DNA of 64,000 bases from Fragilariopsis cylindrus CCMP1102 (taxonomy: Eukaryota; Bacillariophyta; Bacillariophyceae; Bacillariales; Bacillariaceae). The stretch is from contig FMBT01000304.1 in NCBI GenBank assembly GCA_900095095.1, positions 310,001-374,000 of the forward strand, given 5' to 3'. A model generated the notes under the pieces. That model did not search any database. It had not been told where the DNA came from and was given only the letters and a program-made list of their open reading frames with translations. A program made the position numbers and the translations under genes. Positions 1-9,833 of the stretch are shown one piece after another (position 1 is the stretch's first letter; every line of letters begins with the position of its first letter).

Positions 1-2670
1 AACGAAATCATGGCAGAAAAAATAGAGAAAATAGCGTAACAATGAGAAACATGCGTTAAAATAAGGGGTCGACGTGACCACGGACAAGTGCACGCATCCG
101 CGTACATACCTGGAGACTTCAATTTAATTTGCAGATGTCCTCTTGACGTGTGATTCAATCGTAAGTAAATGACAACATTTTCCGTTACAAATGGTAATCC
201 ACTATCGATTGTAACATTCGCTACGCTAATTTTCCCTTCACTATGATCAAATATTGGTAGATCCCCCGAACCTTGTCCTAGTAACATACGTTCTGGACCT
301 AAGTTCGTATGAGTTACACTCATATTAACAGCTAAATCAGCATTAACAATACCGAATCCATACTTGTTGGAGTGTGATAGGTCTGCAGAATTTATCGCAA
401 ACGTTGGATCGTTTGGATCGTTTACAAGTTGTGCTGACCGTGCAAGAATATCTTGTACGTCGCGCCATCCAAGATCTGGATTTGCTTCAAGCATCAACGC
501 AACAACTCCAGAAACAACTGGATAATGCAGATTCAGTGTAATAGCAACAAGAAGAAGAAGACGTGACAAAAAAATATGTGTGAGCTCGTTGTAACGCCTC
601 GATTAACTTTTGAATGCACATGCCTTTCGGTATATTATACTTTAAATAGATAAATTACTAACCTGGAGCAGCATATGATGTACCATCTCCAGCATCTGAA
701 CATTTTCCACCGCTTACAGCAGCAATTACTGTCGTATGAGATTCGTGGGGATCCCCACCGGGCCCTGCAATAAAGATGGATGCGCCTGGTGTTGAAGAGC
801 CTGCTACAAAACCAGACTTACCCACAGACGCAACAGGGATCGTAAACCTTGTACTTGCACCATATGATTGAAAGTTTGTATCATCGCCGTCGCTATTTTC
901 ATTACCAGCAGCAAACACATAGATTATTCCCTTTCCATCTCGTCCATCCGTACTGTAAATTGGATAGAAAAAAGAAAGGAGTACATTGGCAAATTTTTGT
1001 TGGTAATCAAAATCCCACAAACAGACACAGACACAGACACACAATTCGAATTCGATACACAGAATTAGATAAAATTGAGTTGGTTTTTACTTACACACCA
1101 CGTGATAATGCTTCTCGTCCGGCCTCCTTTATATTTTTGAATTTACATTCTCCACCAGAGCTTGGGTAGTTTATTTCTAAAATCAGATCTAAATATTCCA
1201 CGCATGTTTTTTCTTCTTTCGTATAATAAAAATCACAATGTTTTACAACTGAATTAACACAATCTTCTCCCAACAAGCCTATTTCGATATCATTATCAAT
1301 ATCTACAGTATTTTGAAATAATGTACATATATCACAAGGGAACAGAAGATATCCGTCGAAAGGTTTATATACAAATGGACATTCAGTAGTTAATGTTGGA
1401 ACTACTGTTTGAACACCACTATCTTGAAGACTACGCTCAGGATCAAGTTGTGAGAGTTTGCCACAACCTTCGATTGCCCAAGAATTCTGTGAAATATCTA
1501 TTTGGTCTAATTTGTATGTTAATAATTCTGGAAATGACATTACACTACCCTCAGAATGACATGATGACAATGTAACTTGTGGTGCAATACCTACACCACA
1601 TTCATCATTATTACCTGTAGCACCAACAATTGATGCTTTTATTTATAAATTCAAAATGGAGAGAAATTAGATGAATTGAATAGAATCAGAGTTGGAATTG
1701 GAATGAACAAAGTGAGTGGGAAATGGAATAGAATTGGATGGTAATGAATGAAATGTCCCTTCCATCTTGTAGGTATGTGTATATTGTGTGTGTAGGTATG
1801 TGTATTTTTTTCTTTTTGGCTCTTTCCTTCATATCTAGCTAGTATCTTCACTTACCAACGACTGTGCCATGTTTAGCACCCGGTTGAATGGGATCAACTC
1901 CACCCACATCTTCATCACATGATGCACTAACATCAATTCTACCAGCAAATTCTGGATGTGATGATTCAATGCCTTCATCATTTACACGAACTCGTACACC
2001 ATTACCAAAATATCCACGTTGCCTTTTATTGTGAGTCAGGAAGTAGAAGAAAAAGAGAAGGACGAATAAGGTATAGAACTTTTTGTAGTTTTTGTTGCAG
2101 TAGTGAAAATTGCAGCAGCAGCAGCAGCAGTCAAATCAAATCAAATCAAATTAAATACGAAATAAATACGAAACAAAACGATATGAAACAAGAAAAACAT
2201 ACATACCATACAGGTTTAACCTTAATCATTTCAAATATCCAATTTTGTCCACCATACATTGGATCACTAAAGAAATTATCAGGTGCTGTACATGTTTCTT
2301 GTGTAAAATCTTCTTCTGTTTTACAACTGTATTCCTTATTAGGATAAAGTGCGTCGTATTTCGCTGATTTTTCGGATACAAATTCTGGTGTTGAAAAACA
2401 TAATGAATCATATGTACACCAATAACATCCTTTTGAAATACAATTATAACAATCATAATGGAAACTTTCACATAATAAAGGTGTTGGTTCAACAGTTCCT
2501 ACTTCATCTGATGTGACTACTACATCGACGCCTTCGTTGATGTCGGATGCAACAGGAAGAACTTTGTCCATATCAGGTTCTTCTGCATAGACGACGAATA
2601 GGGGGTTGAGATTGGCAAGACCCAAACATAATAGAAAAAGGCAACATCGTCCAATCATGATCGTCCTCAT
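1..2670 (-). CDS. Kexin/furin-like subtilisin protease with N-terminal PSI-like domain (partial, 5 exons seen)
   Basis: Secretory-pathway serine endoprotease, S8 family, closest in layout to kexin/furin convertases. Exons (minus): 2670-2207, 2022-1856, 1635-1095, 952-663, 517-110; all junctions are GT-AG with consistent phases, and the gene continues past base 1. Residues 1-30 look like a signal peptide. Residues ~65-110 form a Cys-rich PSI/plexin-like module (CYNCISKGCYWC). The catalytic residues are Asp in RVRVNDEG (~170), His in KHGT (~206), oxyanion Asn in AAGNEN (~408) and Ser in GDGTSYAAP (~482). The last exon holds a start of a P-domain-like region (RLNHTSRGHLQIKLKSP). GNNECGVGIAP and ALSRGVTDGRDGKG match kexin core segments. 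The PSI-like module is unusual for kexins as I know them. Substrate is unknown; dibasic processing is inferred from family only. Confidence 0.85.
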
Positions 2671-3681
2671 CTTAACAAATGGTTGGATTTATTTTGTAAA
2701 GGAAGAGATAACAACAACAACATATACAGTAGACTACTGTAATAATCAAATCAAAATGTGCTGTGTGTGAGGTAAGAGATTATGGATGCCGTAGAGTGAT
2801 GTTCATGACTTGCTTATTTGAAGAACGTTCTGTTGCTTGTGCAAATAAAAATATTGTGTACAACATGCATACATACCTGATGTGTAGTATGTCGATTTGT
2901 GTACTTGTGCTGATATCTTCACATCATCGTCATCATCATCGCCTCGACAACTTAGGCCAAAGATTTAATTTTCGCCTTGTGATTTCGCGAATTGTCACTG
3001 GGTGCGTGTCTGCTTATGTGTTTGAAAATCGGGGGTTAAAACGACGTTGAGGTTTCATTCGATTCATTCGATTCGATCCATTGTTCCCTCTATAGTACGG
3101 TATGATTGTTAGGTGAAATCAATCCGACACCTAGCCTGGGAGCATGCCCTATCTTCTCCTAACTACTGTACTGCACAAATATACTAAAGAAGATAAAAAG
3201 TATCATTCTTGTGATGATGTCTGGTGAGTTCTCACTGTGTTCAACAAGGGAACGATACTTATATATATGTATGGTTTGATAAGTTCATTTTGCACAATCT
3301 GTAATAATGCACCTATAAAAATAGGTTGCTGCTGAATAAAATATTATTTTTTCCAACCATAAGCAGATGTGTTCATGTTCCACCCAACCTCTTAGAGAAG
3401 AGTATGTTCTAGCTTGTATAGAGGGGCAAGTTATCGCCCGATGTGAAGTTTTACTGGATCCCACGCTATCTTGTAAAGAGGAAAATTATTTCCAGGTGGA
3501 ATGATTTAAGGTAGGAAATCATTCCATTAATATGGCAATAGGAATTCAATTGACAGTATATCCATCAATGGTATCCTTCTATCTAATACAAACTTACCAG
3601 ACAAACTGAAGATCTGTACGCTTAAAATAAAGGAAGAGGTGTGGTTTAGTTTAGTTTCTGAATAACAAAAATATGATAAGA
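2671..3681. other. Intergenic; no supported gene
   Basis: About 1 kb upstream of the protease start. It holds short direct motifs (repeated cattcgatt near 3056-3075). Small open frames here have no domain, biased codon use or splice context. It presumably includes the protease promoter, but I see no defined element. Confidence 0.6.
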
Positions 3682-3948
3682 TTATACTAAGGTACTTGTT
3701 TCTGCTATTATGCCATGTGTGTTTCTATCACATTCAATGCAATAATCAATGCGGCTGTGATTTAAGAGAGAGAGAGAGAGAGTGAGAGAGAGAGGGAAAC
3801 CCTTGTCTTTATTAAGTATGCTGAGCTCGCAAGCATGGCAAAACATGACAGGGTCAAGTCCCGGATAAGACGTGACTCGAGGAATCGTAACATTTTGAAA
3901 AATCAAAGCACAAGCTATTGCGAGGCAAAGTAGTAACTTTTTATGCAA
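3682..3948 (-). CDS. Possible small secreted-protein exon or gene remnant
   Basis: An open frame whose first part looks like a signal peptide (LLLCLAIACALIF) followed by YPGLDPVMFCHACELSI. The CxxC spacing after a signal sequence recalls saposin-like/Canopy proteins, but the match is short. The frame has no ATG at its head (the first codon is TTG), so an upstream exon would be needed. The 3' half is a (GA)n microsatellite (about 3767-3795) translated as SLTLSLSL, which is unlikely to be coding. It could be a single exon, a decayed gene or chance. Confidence 0.2.
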   Translation of the reverse strand: MHKKLLLCLAIACALIFQNVTIPRVTSYPGLDPVMFCHACELSILNKDKGFPLSLTLSLSLLNHSRIDYCIECDRNTHGIIAETSTLV

Positions 3949-4142
3949 GCTCTATAGGCAATTTAAATAAACGTCGTTTGTCATGTTTTGAATATAGCAA
4001 CAGTAGCGATGGTAGTAACATTATTCTCAATAGATCATGTCAAAAATGAGAAATAATAGTACTGTTTATAATTTAAGAATTTACAAAGTATTTTAGAATC
4101 TCTATAATTTTCTTTGTATACGCCTTTTTGTTCTACCCATCT

Positions 4143-4176
4143 TTTGTTTTGTTTTGTTTTGTTTTGTTTTGTTTTT
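4143..4176. repeat. TTTTG microsatellite
   Basis: Five to six consecutive ttttg units in the 3' flank of the membrane-protein gene. Slippage-type simple repeat; no function seen. Confidence 0.85.
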
Positions 4177-4282
4177 GTACTATATAATATAATACGCTAG
4201 TTTCCCGTCATTATGATTGGAAATGTTGCTGCGGTTGATGATGAACGATCACTACCTTGTTTTGGGTGTTGATTGTTATTCA

Positions 4283-6115
4283 TTATTCATTGTTATCGCC
4301 GCCGCCACCGCCGCCAACACCACCATAACGATTAACAGACGATGACGATGATGCTAAAGTAGTGTGTACGAGTAATGGAGATGTTTCAGCAGGAAGAGTA
4401 ACAGCAGAAAATAACGATAATGATGATGCTGCTGATGGGGATGGTGATGATGAAGGCTTATTATAATTTTTACTACCTGAATGGTCTTGTCTTAAATACG
4501 AATGTAAAGGTGGTGTTCTTCTTCCCGATGCTGGTGGTTGTTGATGTTGCTGTTGATTCGGATTATCGTCATTATTATTACTATTATTACTATTATTACT
4601 GTTGTTGTTACTACTTCCACTTTTCGAATTATTTGTAATAACTTTTTTCGGATGTATCATAATTAAAATTAATATACTAGGTAACCATTCTAGTGTACCA
4701 TATTGGAACCACCAGTATGGACCACCAGAATGCATTGCTGCTGATCCATCACCTGTACTTTGTACGACTTTACGTGCAAAGCAAAATGTACGTCCTGCAA
4801 ATACCAATAGACATATAATTGTACATAATCCTAATCGGATTGCTAATGGATCTTTATAATATTTTATTGCGGTTGATGTTGATGTTGATGTTGATGGTGA
4901 TGAATCAGCGCTACCACTACCCCTACTACCCCTACCTAATCCTGGTAATAATAAACCAAGTAATCGTGGACAGTAATATAATCCTGTACCTAACAAAGTT
5001 GCATATACACAACATAATAATGCATATAATAAAACAGCTGCTGCAATTCTTCGAAATACAGTAAATGTTGTAATAAGTAATGCATAAACAGTATATGCAG
5101 TAATTTGTATTACAGTATCAATTGTTGCAACTGGTTTGTATGTACTATTAGTACTGTTGCTATTACCCCCATTGCCACTGCTACCACCACCACCACTACC
5201 CCCTGATGATGATGACATTGTTATACCTTCACCACCAATATTTGGATTTGGATTTGTTCCTAATGCGACACCAACTAATTGTACAAAAAACGAGACAAGC
5301 CACATCCATGCTGTTGCATATGCCATTACTGGGAATGTATCAGCAATTAATTGTACCCATAATGGGTCACTATAAATTTGTATCGGTATTGCAATTGTAC
5401 GTGATAACATCGCAAATAATAATAATCGACGGAACGTGGCACGTGATATATCACCAGAGGATACCGCTTGTTCGTCACCTAAATTACCTGGATTACTGGA
5501 GGAATTAATAGAGGCGGAGGATTTACTGGTGGACATTCGTCCGGAACTACTATTACCAGCACGACTGGATGCTCTGATTAATCTACCACTTTTGGATAAT
5601 GTGGATGTTCTACCACCACTAAGTCCAGCAATACTACCATATTCAGGATCAGGACTATTTTTATTATTGAATCGATAACTATTTCTGTTACTACTACTCG
5701 ATGATGATGATGATTTATTATTGTTATTATGACTAGAGGATTGCACATATTTTAACCATTTCCTTTCTAAATGCATTTGATATACTCCAAATAAAACAGA
5801 ACAAACAAAGACTCCCCATAGAATTGACCACGATACAATATGATAATGTTCGGGTGTAACACGTATTGAAAATGTGGCACTTAATGTAGAATATCCTCCT
5901 TCATGTTTATGTTTATAATATGCATTATAATCATCATCGTCATCATTATTTACGGCATCAACTATATTGGCATCTTTTTTCGTAACAACTACTCCTGTAT
6001 TGATTACCTCCTTCGCAGCTGCTACTGCCTCTATTAATGACGACGCTATCACTATAGCTGCTGCGACTGTTAAGCCGAACGTCGTCGTTGTCAGGATTGT
6101 TTTATTCTTCCTCAT
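4283..6115 (-). CDS. THH1/TOM1/TOM3-like multi-pass membrane protein
   Basis: 610-residue intronless frame. It has an N-terminal hydrophobic signal or anchor (FGLTVAAAIVIASSLIEAVAAA), then a membrane segment (YHIVSWSILWGVFVCSVLFGVYQMHLERKW). A long Ser/Asn linker follows, then about five more membrane segments from ~225 to ~495: LLFAMLSRTIAIPIQ, FPVMAYATAWMWLVSFFVQ, ITAYTVYALLITTFTVFRR, AVLLYALLCCVYATLLGTGLY and LGLCTIICLLVFAGRTFCFA, ending in YGTLEWLPSILILIMIHPK. The last segment, with an acidic residue before LPS and basic residues after it, resembles the end of the THH1/TOM1/TOM3 domain. That family consists of membrane proteins of unclear biochemical role in algae. Ser/Gly/Asn insertions inside the loops are diatom-like low-complexity expansions. 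The family call is by motif memory. Confidence 0.55.
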   Translation of the reverse strand: MRKNKTILTTTTFGLTVAAAIVIASSLIEAVAAAKEVINTGVVVTKKDANIVDAVNNDDDDDYNAYYKHKHEGGYSTLSATFSIRVTPEHYHIVSWSILWGVFVCSVLFGVYQMHLERKWLKYVQSSSHNNNNKSSSSSSSSNRNSYRFNNKNSPDPEYGSIAGLSGGRTSTLSKSGRLIRASSRAGNSSSGRMSTSKSSASINSSSNPGNLGDEQAVSSGDISRATFRRLLLFAMLSRTIAIPIQIYSDPLWVQLIADTFPVMAYATAWMWLVSFFVQLVGVALGTNPNPNIGGEGITMSSSSGGSGGGGSSGNGGNSNSTNSTYKPVATIDTVIQITAYTVYALLITTFTVFRRIAAAVLLYALLCCVYATLLGTGLYYCPRLLGLLLPGLGRGSRGSGSADSSPSTSTSTSTAIKYYKDPLAIRLGLCTIICLLVFAGRTFCFARKVVQSTGDGSAAMHSGGPYWWFQYGTLEWLPSILILIMIHPKKVITNNSKSGSSNNNSNNSNNSNNNDDNPNQQQHQQPPASGRRTPPLHSYLRQDHSGSKNYNKPSSSPSPSAASSLSLFSAVTLPAETSPLLVHTTLASSSSSVNRYGGVGGGGGGDNNE

Positions 6116-7422
6116 TTCGTTTTTGTATAGTGTAGTGTTGTGTTTGCGTCGTGTTGTGGCGAATTAGGCAGATAGGAAGAAGGATGAAAACAAGAACGAA
6201 TGAATCAATTCGCCGCAAAAATATTCAATTCTCTACGAAATCGTTGGCGTTTGCCGTCGGTTGATCGTCGCAGTCTTCCGTAATCGACCGACCGTGTACG
6301 TATAATTGTCGTCGATAATAGATAGTAGGTCCTGATGTTGTTGTTACGAGTGTGACGACGAGACTTGACAACGCCACCGCCAACAATAGCCGTAATAAAC
6401 TAACTTTTTATTGTGGCCTGACCCGAGTACTGTAAGTAAGACCAGATTTCCTTGCTTGCTTTGCTAAATTCCTTTTCTGCTTCGTCTGATCTTTTGCAAG
6501 TGATGTTCGTTCCCTCCTCTGTCTTGGCCTTGGCGTCGTTAGTACAGCCTACTTATACTGTACGTTGCCAATAGGAGGGACTGTATTTTGTTTTGTTTTT
6601 AAATGTTACGCGTACAGTACCGGTATGAGTGATGTGTCGAGATTCGCCGAGCAAATCCTTACTGTAGCACAGTGTATCATGTTGTGATGTGAATTTTTAT
6701 GCTCCCTGCTTCGTAGACGCACGCGACGTCAGCTGTTCAACATAAATGATTCAAAAATAGTATCGTGCGACTTGATTGTTGCTGGGTCACGAGTAATGAT
6801 ACGGACTGTCGAACAGCAGACTAGTCCATATCAACGCTATTCCAGTACCATGCTGAGAGCACATTTCAAAAATAGCACGACCAACTCAGCGCTATTCCAG
6901 TACCCATGTTTAGAAAGCACGATTCAAAAATAAAACACGACTAATTAAGCGCTATTCCAGTACCATGTTGGGAGCACGATTCAAATATCACACGAATGAA
7001 AAAGTTAATTCAAGTCTCGCATCAAGGAGTATAAGTAAGTACGATTGATTTCTTGAAAAATAGAACTTCGAAGACTCACAAGAGAAGCAAATCGAAAAGA
7101 ATTTGAAATTGCAGTTGTCATTGTTTTATGTGCACGTTCGTTCGTTCGCCTTTCTCTCGTTGAGACAACGACTGAGTAAAGAAGTTTATCCTATCTCTGA
7201 CAAGCAAAAATCTGAATTCTTCTCTAAAAGTTCAACGAACACATCATTCGCTCACACAATTCCAAAAATACAAACATTTTACAAAACAAACACGAAAGGA
7301 AAGACTAGCTATAGGCACACTAACTACACCGTGCGTAAAGAAAGTTACAACACCACAATACTTACATCAAAACCAAATAAACAAAAAAACAAACAAACTA
7401 GAAAAGCAGCTACTGTACCATC
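6116..7422. other. Intergenic region with tandem repeat and 5' leader
   Basis: Divergent spacer between the minus-strand membrane gene and the plus-strand Gln-rich gene, so probably holding both promoters. The stretch 7103-7422 is open in one frame but starts with TTG and has no ATG; I read it as 5' untranslated leader of the gene at 7423. Confidence 0.5.
6836..6996. repeat. Three tandem 55-60 bp repeats in a gene-proximal spacer
   Basis: The core gctattccagtaccatg recurs at 6836, 6891 and 6951 (second copy with one extra c), each followed by an agcac(g)-attcaaaaata stretch. A weaker partial copy sits just upstream near 6747 (attcaaaaatagtatcgtgcgac). The array lies about 430 bp before the start at 7423. 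Confidence 0.8.
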
Positions 7423-8181
7423 ATGATTTCTCCACCATTATTCGGATATCACAATGATAACGAATTTTCTCGTTACCATCAACAACAACAACAACGAAGA
7501 CGTAGACCGCAACAACAACAACAACAGCAGCAGCAACGTCAATCATCACGAAACCATAATGAACGTCTCGTGCAATTGCAAGATGGTAGAGTTGTTACCG
7601 AAGAACACTATCTTCGTATGAAAGCCCATTATGAAAAGCAAGAACATCAACAATTTCAACGTCAACGACGTTTCGAATTGGAACGACGACAAAAAGAAAA
7701 ACAACAACAACATCAAAGATTACAACATCAACATGAAATTGAAAATAACCGTGCTAGTTATAATAGACGCAGTATCGATGAGGAAGAAACCAGACGACGA
7801 AGGCGTAGACAATTCCAGCAACAAATGGAATTAGAGACGGAAGAAGAAGAAAAATCGAATGAGTACGAAAGTGAAGAAAATGTCAATGAATTACGAACTC
7901 TTCGTGGTGGTAATGGTCGTCTGTACTACGTGAAGGATCCATTATACGGACGTCAACAACAACAGCAACAACAACAACGAAACCAGCAGCAGCAGCAAAA
8001 ACAACAAAATCAACAACTATACGACAAGGACGACGACAATGAATTGGATGATTCTTTTATTCTGGAAGATGCTTCGGATAGTGAATATGAAAATGAAGAA
8101 TATAATTCACCATGGAGGAATCGTCGTCCATCACCAGGAAAATGGATTGAACCGGTGGAAAGTTATGTGGTGGCTGCATGA
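7423..8181 (+). CDS. Gln/Arg-rich coiled-coil protein, function unknown
   Basis: 252-residue intronless frame starting ATG at 7423. Poly-Gln/Arg tracts at ~19-42 and ~180-205 flank a charged helical region (VQLQDGRVVTEEHYLRMKAHYEKQE through ~130). A more ordered segment, ELRTLRGGNGRLYYVKDPLYGR (split here only by position ~155-175), is the part most likely to be conserved. The C-terminus is acidic then aromatic (SPWRNRRPSPGKWIEPVESYVV). I do not recognise a family. Codon use fits its neighbours. Confidence 0.6.
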   Translation: MISPPLFGYHNDNEFSRYHQQQQQRRRRPQQQQQQQQQRQSSRNHNERLVQLQDGRVVTEEHYLRMKAHYEKQEHQQFQRQRRFELERRQKEKQQQHQRLQHQHEIENNRASYNRRSIDEEETRRRRRRQFQQQMELETEEEEKSNEYESEENVNELRTLRGGNGRLYYVKDPLYGRQQQQQQQQRNQQQQQKQQNQQLYDKDDDNELDDSFILEDASDSEYENEEYNSPWRNRRPSPGKWIEPVESYVVAA

Positions 8182-9205
8182 AAAGTTTTATAGAAACATA
8201 TAAAATTCGAAAATAGACATTATATAGAATATTAAAAACAAGATACAAATTGAGAACCCGAAACAAACGTAATACGTTATAGAAAAATATATTATATACA
8301 TGTTTCATTTTCGTATATCGTAGAAAATCAATTCTTAGTTCATAGTGTGATTGGTGTCGTGTTTGTTGTCGTCAGGACTTTTTAATCAAGAGGAAGCAGG
8401 TTACGCTCACAGCGATTTACACTCCACTCCATTTCTACCATGTCGCATCGTAACGTATAGCCCAACGCTAAGATTTTTGTAAATCTATATTTGTTAACAG
8501 AAAATAAAAATCAACGACGCATAGTTAGTAGGGGGGAAATAATTTTACATAGGGTCCTTATTTTTGTAAATCCTCGCTGGGTAGTCGCGTTCTCGTAGTC
8601 GTAACCTGAGTATCACGAAAATCGTAACGTTACCCAACGCTATAGTAGATTCGTGTTGGCACGAATGAAATATCATGCCTTGATATAAAAGAGAATACAA
8701 AATGAGAACACTGAAATGAGAACACTGAAATGAGAAGTGTAACACTGAAATGAGAAGTGCAACACTGAAGTGAGAAGTGTGAATGTATCACACACACGAT
8801 GAAGAACAATTGTATACGGAAATGAACACAAATGTATTCGTAAAGAACACTAGTGTAAAGAGGAAATAAGAGGAAATAACATACAATACATTCGATAGAA
8901 ATAGGTTTACACAGGTAATGCAAATCGTGAATACTTAATCGTATTTCAATACAAAAACAAAACAAATTCGTATTTTTAATCGTACTATAATGAATGCGAT
9001 ACAAACGAAGTTAATGTGATGTCTATTAACTCGAATAGTAAAAAGAACAAGTCGGAAAATGAAACGGGTAGATCACACGTTGATCACATCATGATTCCTT
9101 TTCTATTTATTTCAACACATCTTTGCCGTACACGTCAAGATACCGGTGCAATACTGTACAAAATAATCTTTTCATAAAATCCAAAATACAAAACCATCAA
9201 AACTA
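8182..9205. other. Intergenic region, no gene seen
   Basis: Spacer after the Gln-rich gene. It includes a short motif ggtagtcgcgttctcgta (8579-8596) that recurs near 15878, a gagaacactgaaat-type tandem at 8701-8784 and the dispersed repeat listed separately. Minus-strand open frames across 8545-9004 follow the repeats and lack any domain. Confidence 0.55.
8640..8800 (-). repeat. Dispersed repeat, copy 1 (inverted relative to 16.84-16.99 kb)
   Basis: Read on the minus strand this runs tgtgtgatacattcacacttctc...gatatttcattcgtgccaaca. The same order of blocks occurs on the plus strand at 16838-16990 (tgtgtgatac, cacttctcacttcagtg, gatattacattcgtgccaaca). This copy is expanded by four to five tandem units of cacttctcatttcagtgt. 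Likely an old mobile or foldback repeat. Confidence 0.65.
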
Positions 9206-9833
9206 GTCTGCACAAATAAACAAACATAATCAATATCTACCAAATAACAAAGTAAGTTCTATTCGAATTGATTACGATATTGAAATCGCTATGCTATGTT
9301 GCACCATACGATGATGCAGTATGCCATGTGAAATCACAATTACATACCATTTTAATTAGATTGATTTATTTGCCTGTACATCGACGATGAAATGATGGCA
9401 TAAACAACCGAACGCGATAATGATAATGATAATGGAAATGAAAACATGTTTTACTCATTTTCTTGCTTCCTTATCTTTTCCAACACATGAAATATGAAAA
9501 ATCATTAATTCATTGTTTTTCACATCTTCATTTTAAACTCTCACAAAACTCAATTATCAAAACATAAATAACATCTACCAGATAACAAAGTGAGTTCAAT
9601 TCTAATTGAATAAGATATTTATATGTATCACGATTACATACCATTTGAATTCGATTGATTTGTATTCCTATACGTAACGTCGATGATGACACGATGACAT
9701 ATACAATTTATTGTAGCGGTGCTAATGACAATGACAATGATAGTATGTTTAACTCACATTAATATTTATACAATTTTCCACTTATTTCATCTTTTTTTGC
9801 TTCCTTTAGCACACAAATCATCATTGATTCATA
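9206..9833. repeat. Diverged tandem duplication of the upstream region of the lectin mosaic gene
   Basis: Copy A (about 9206-9530) and copy B (about 9540-9833) share ordered blocks. Examples are ctaccaaataacaaagtaagttc / ctaccagataacaaagtgagttc, attagattgatttatttgcc / attcgattgatttgtattcc, and a cgacgatgaaatgatggcat / cgatgatgacacgatgacat block. Both then carry gataatgataatg / gacaatgacaatg and a tttgcttccttta...aatcat end. Copy B runs directly into the ATG at 9834, so the duplicated unit is the 5' flank, with promoter and leader. Copy A has lost any start. Confidence 0.7.

Noticed and set aside
2763-3050. Cys/His-containing ORF upstream of the protease gene
   Set aside because: No domain, no splice support and it lies in the expected promoter region of the minus-strand protease.
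7103-7426. Separate protein gene upstream of the Gln-rich protein
   Set aside because: No ATG, overlaps the next start by four bases, and reads as leader sequence.
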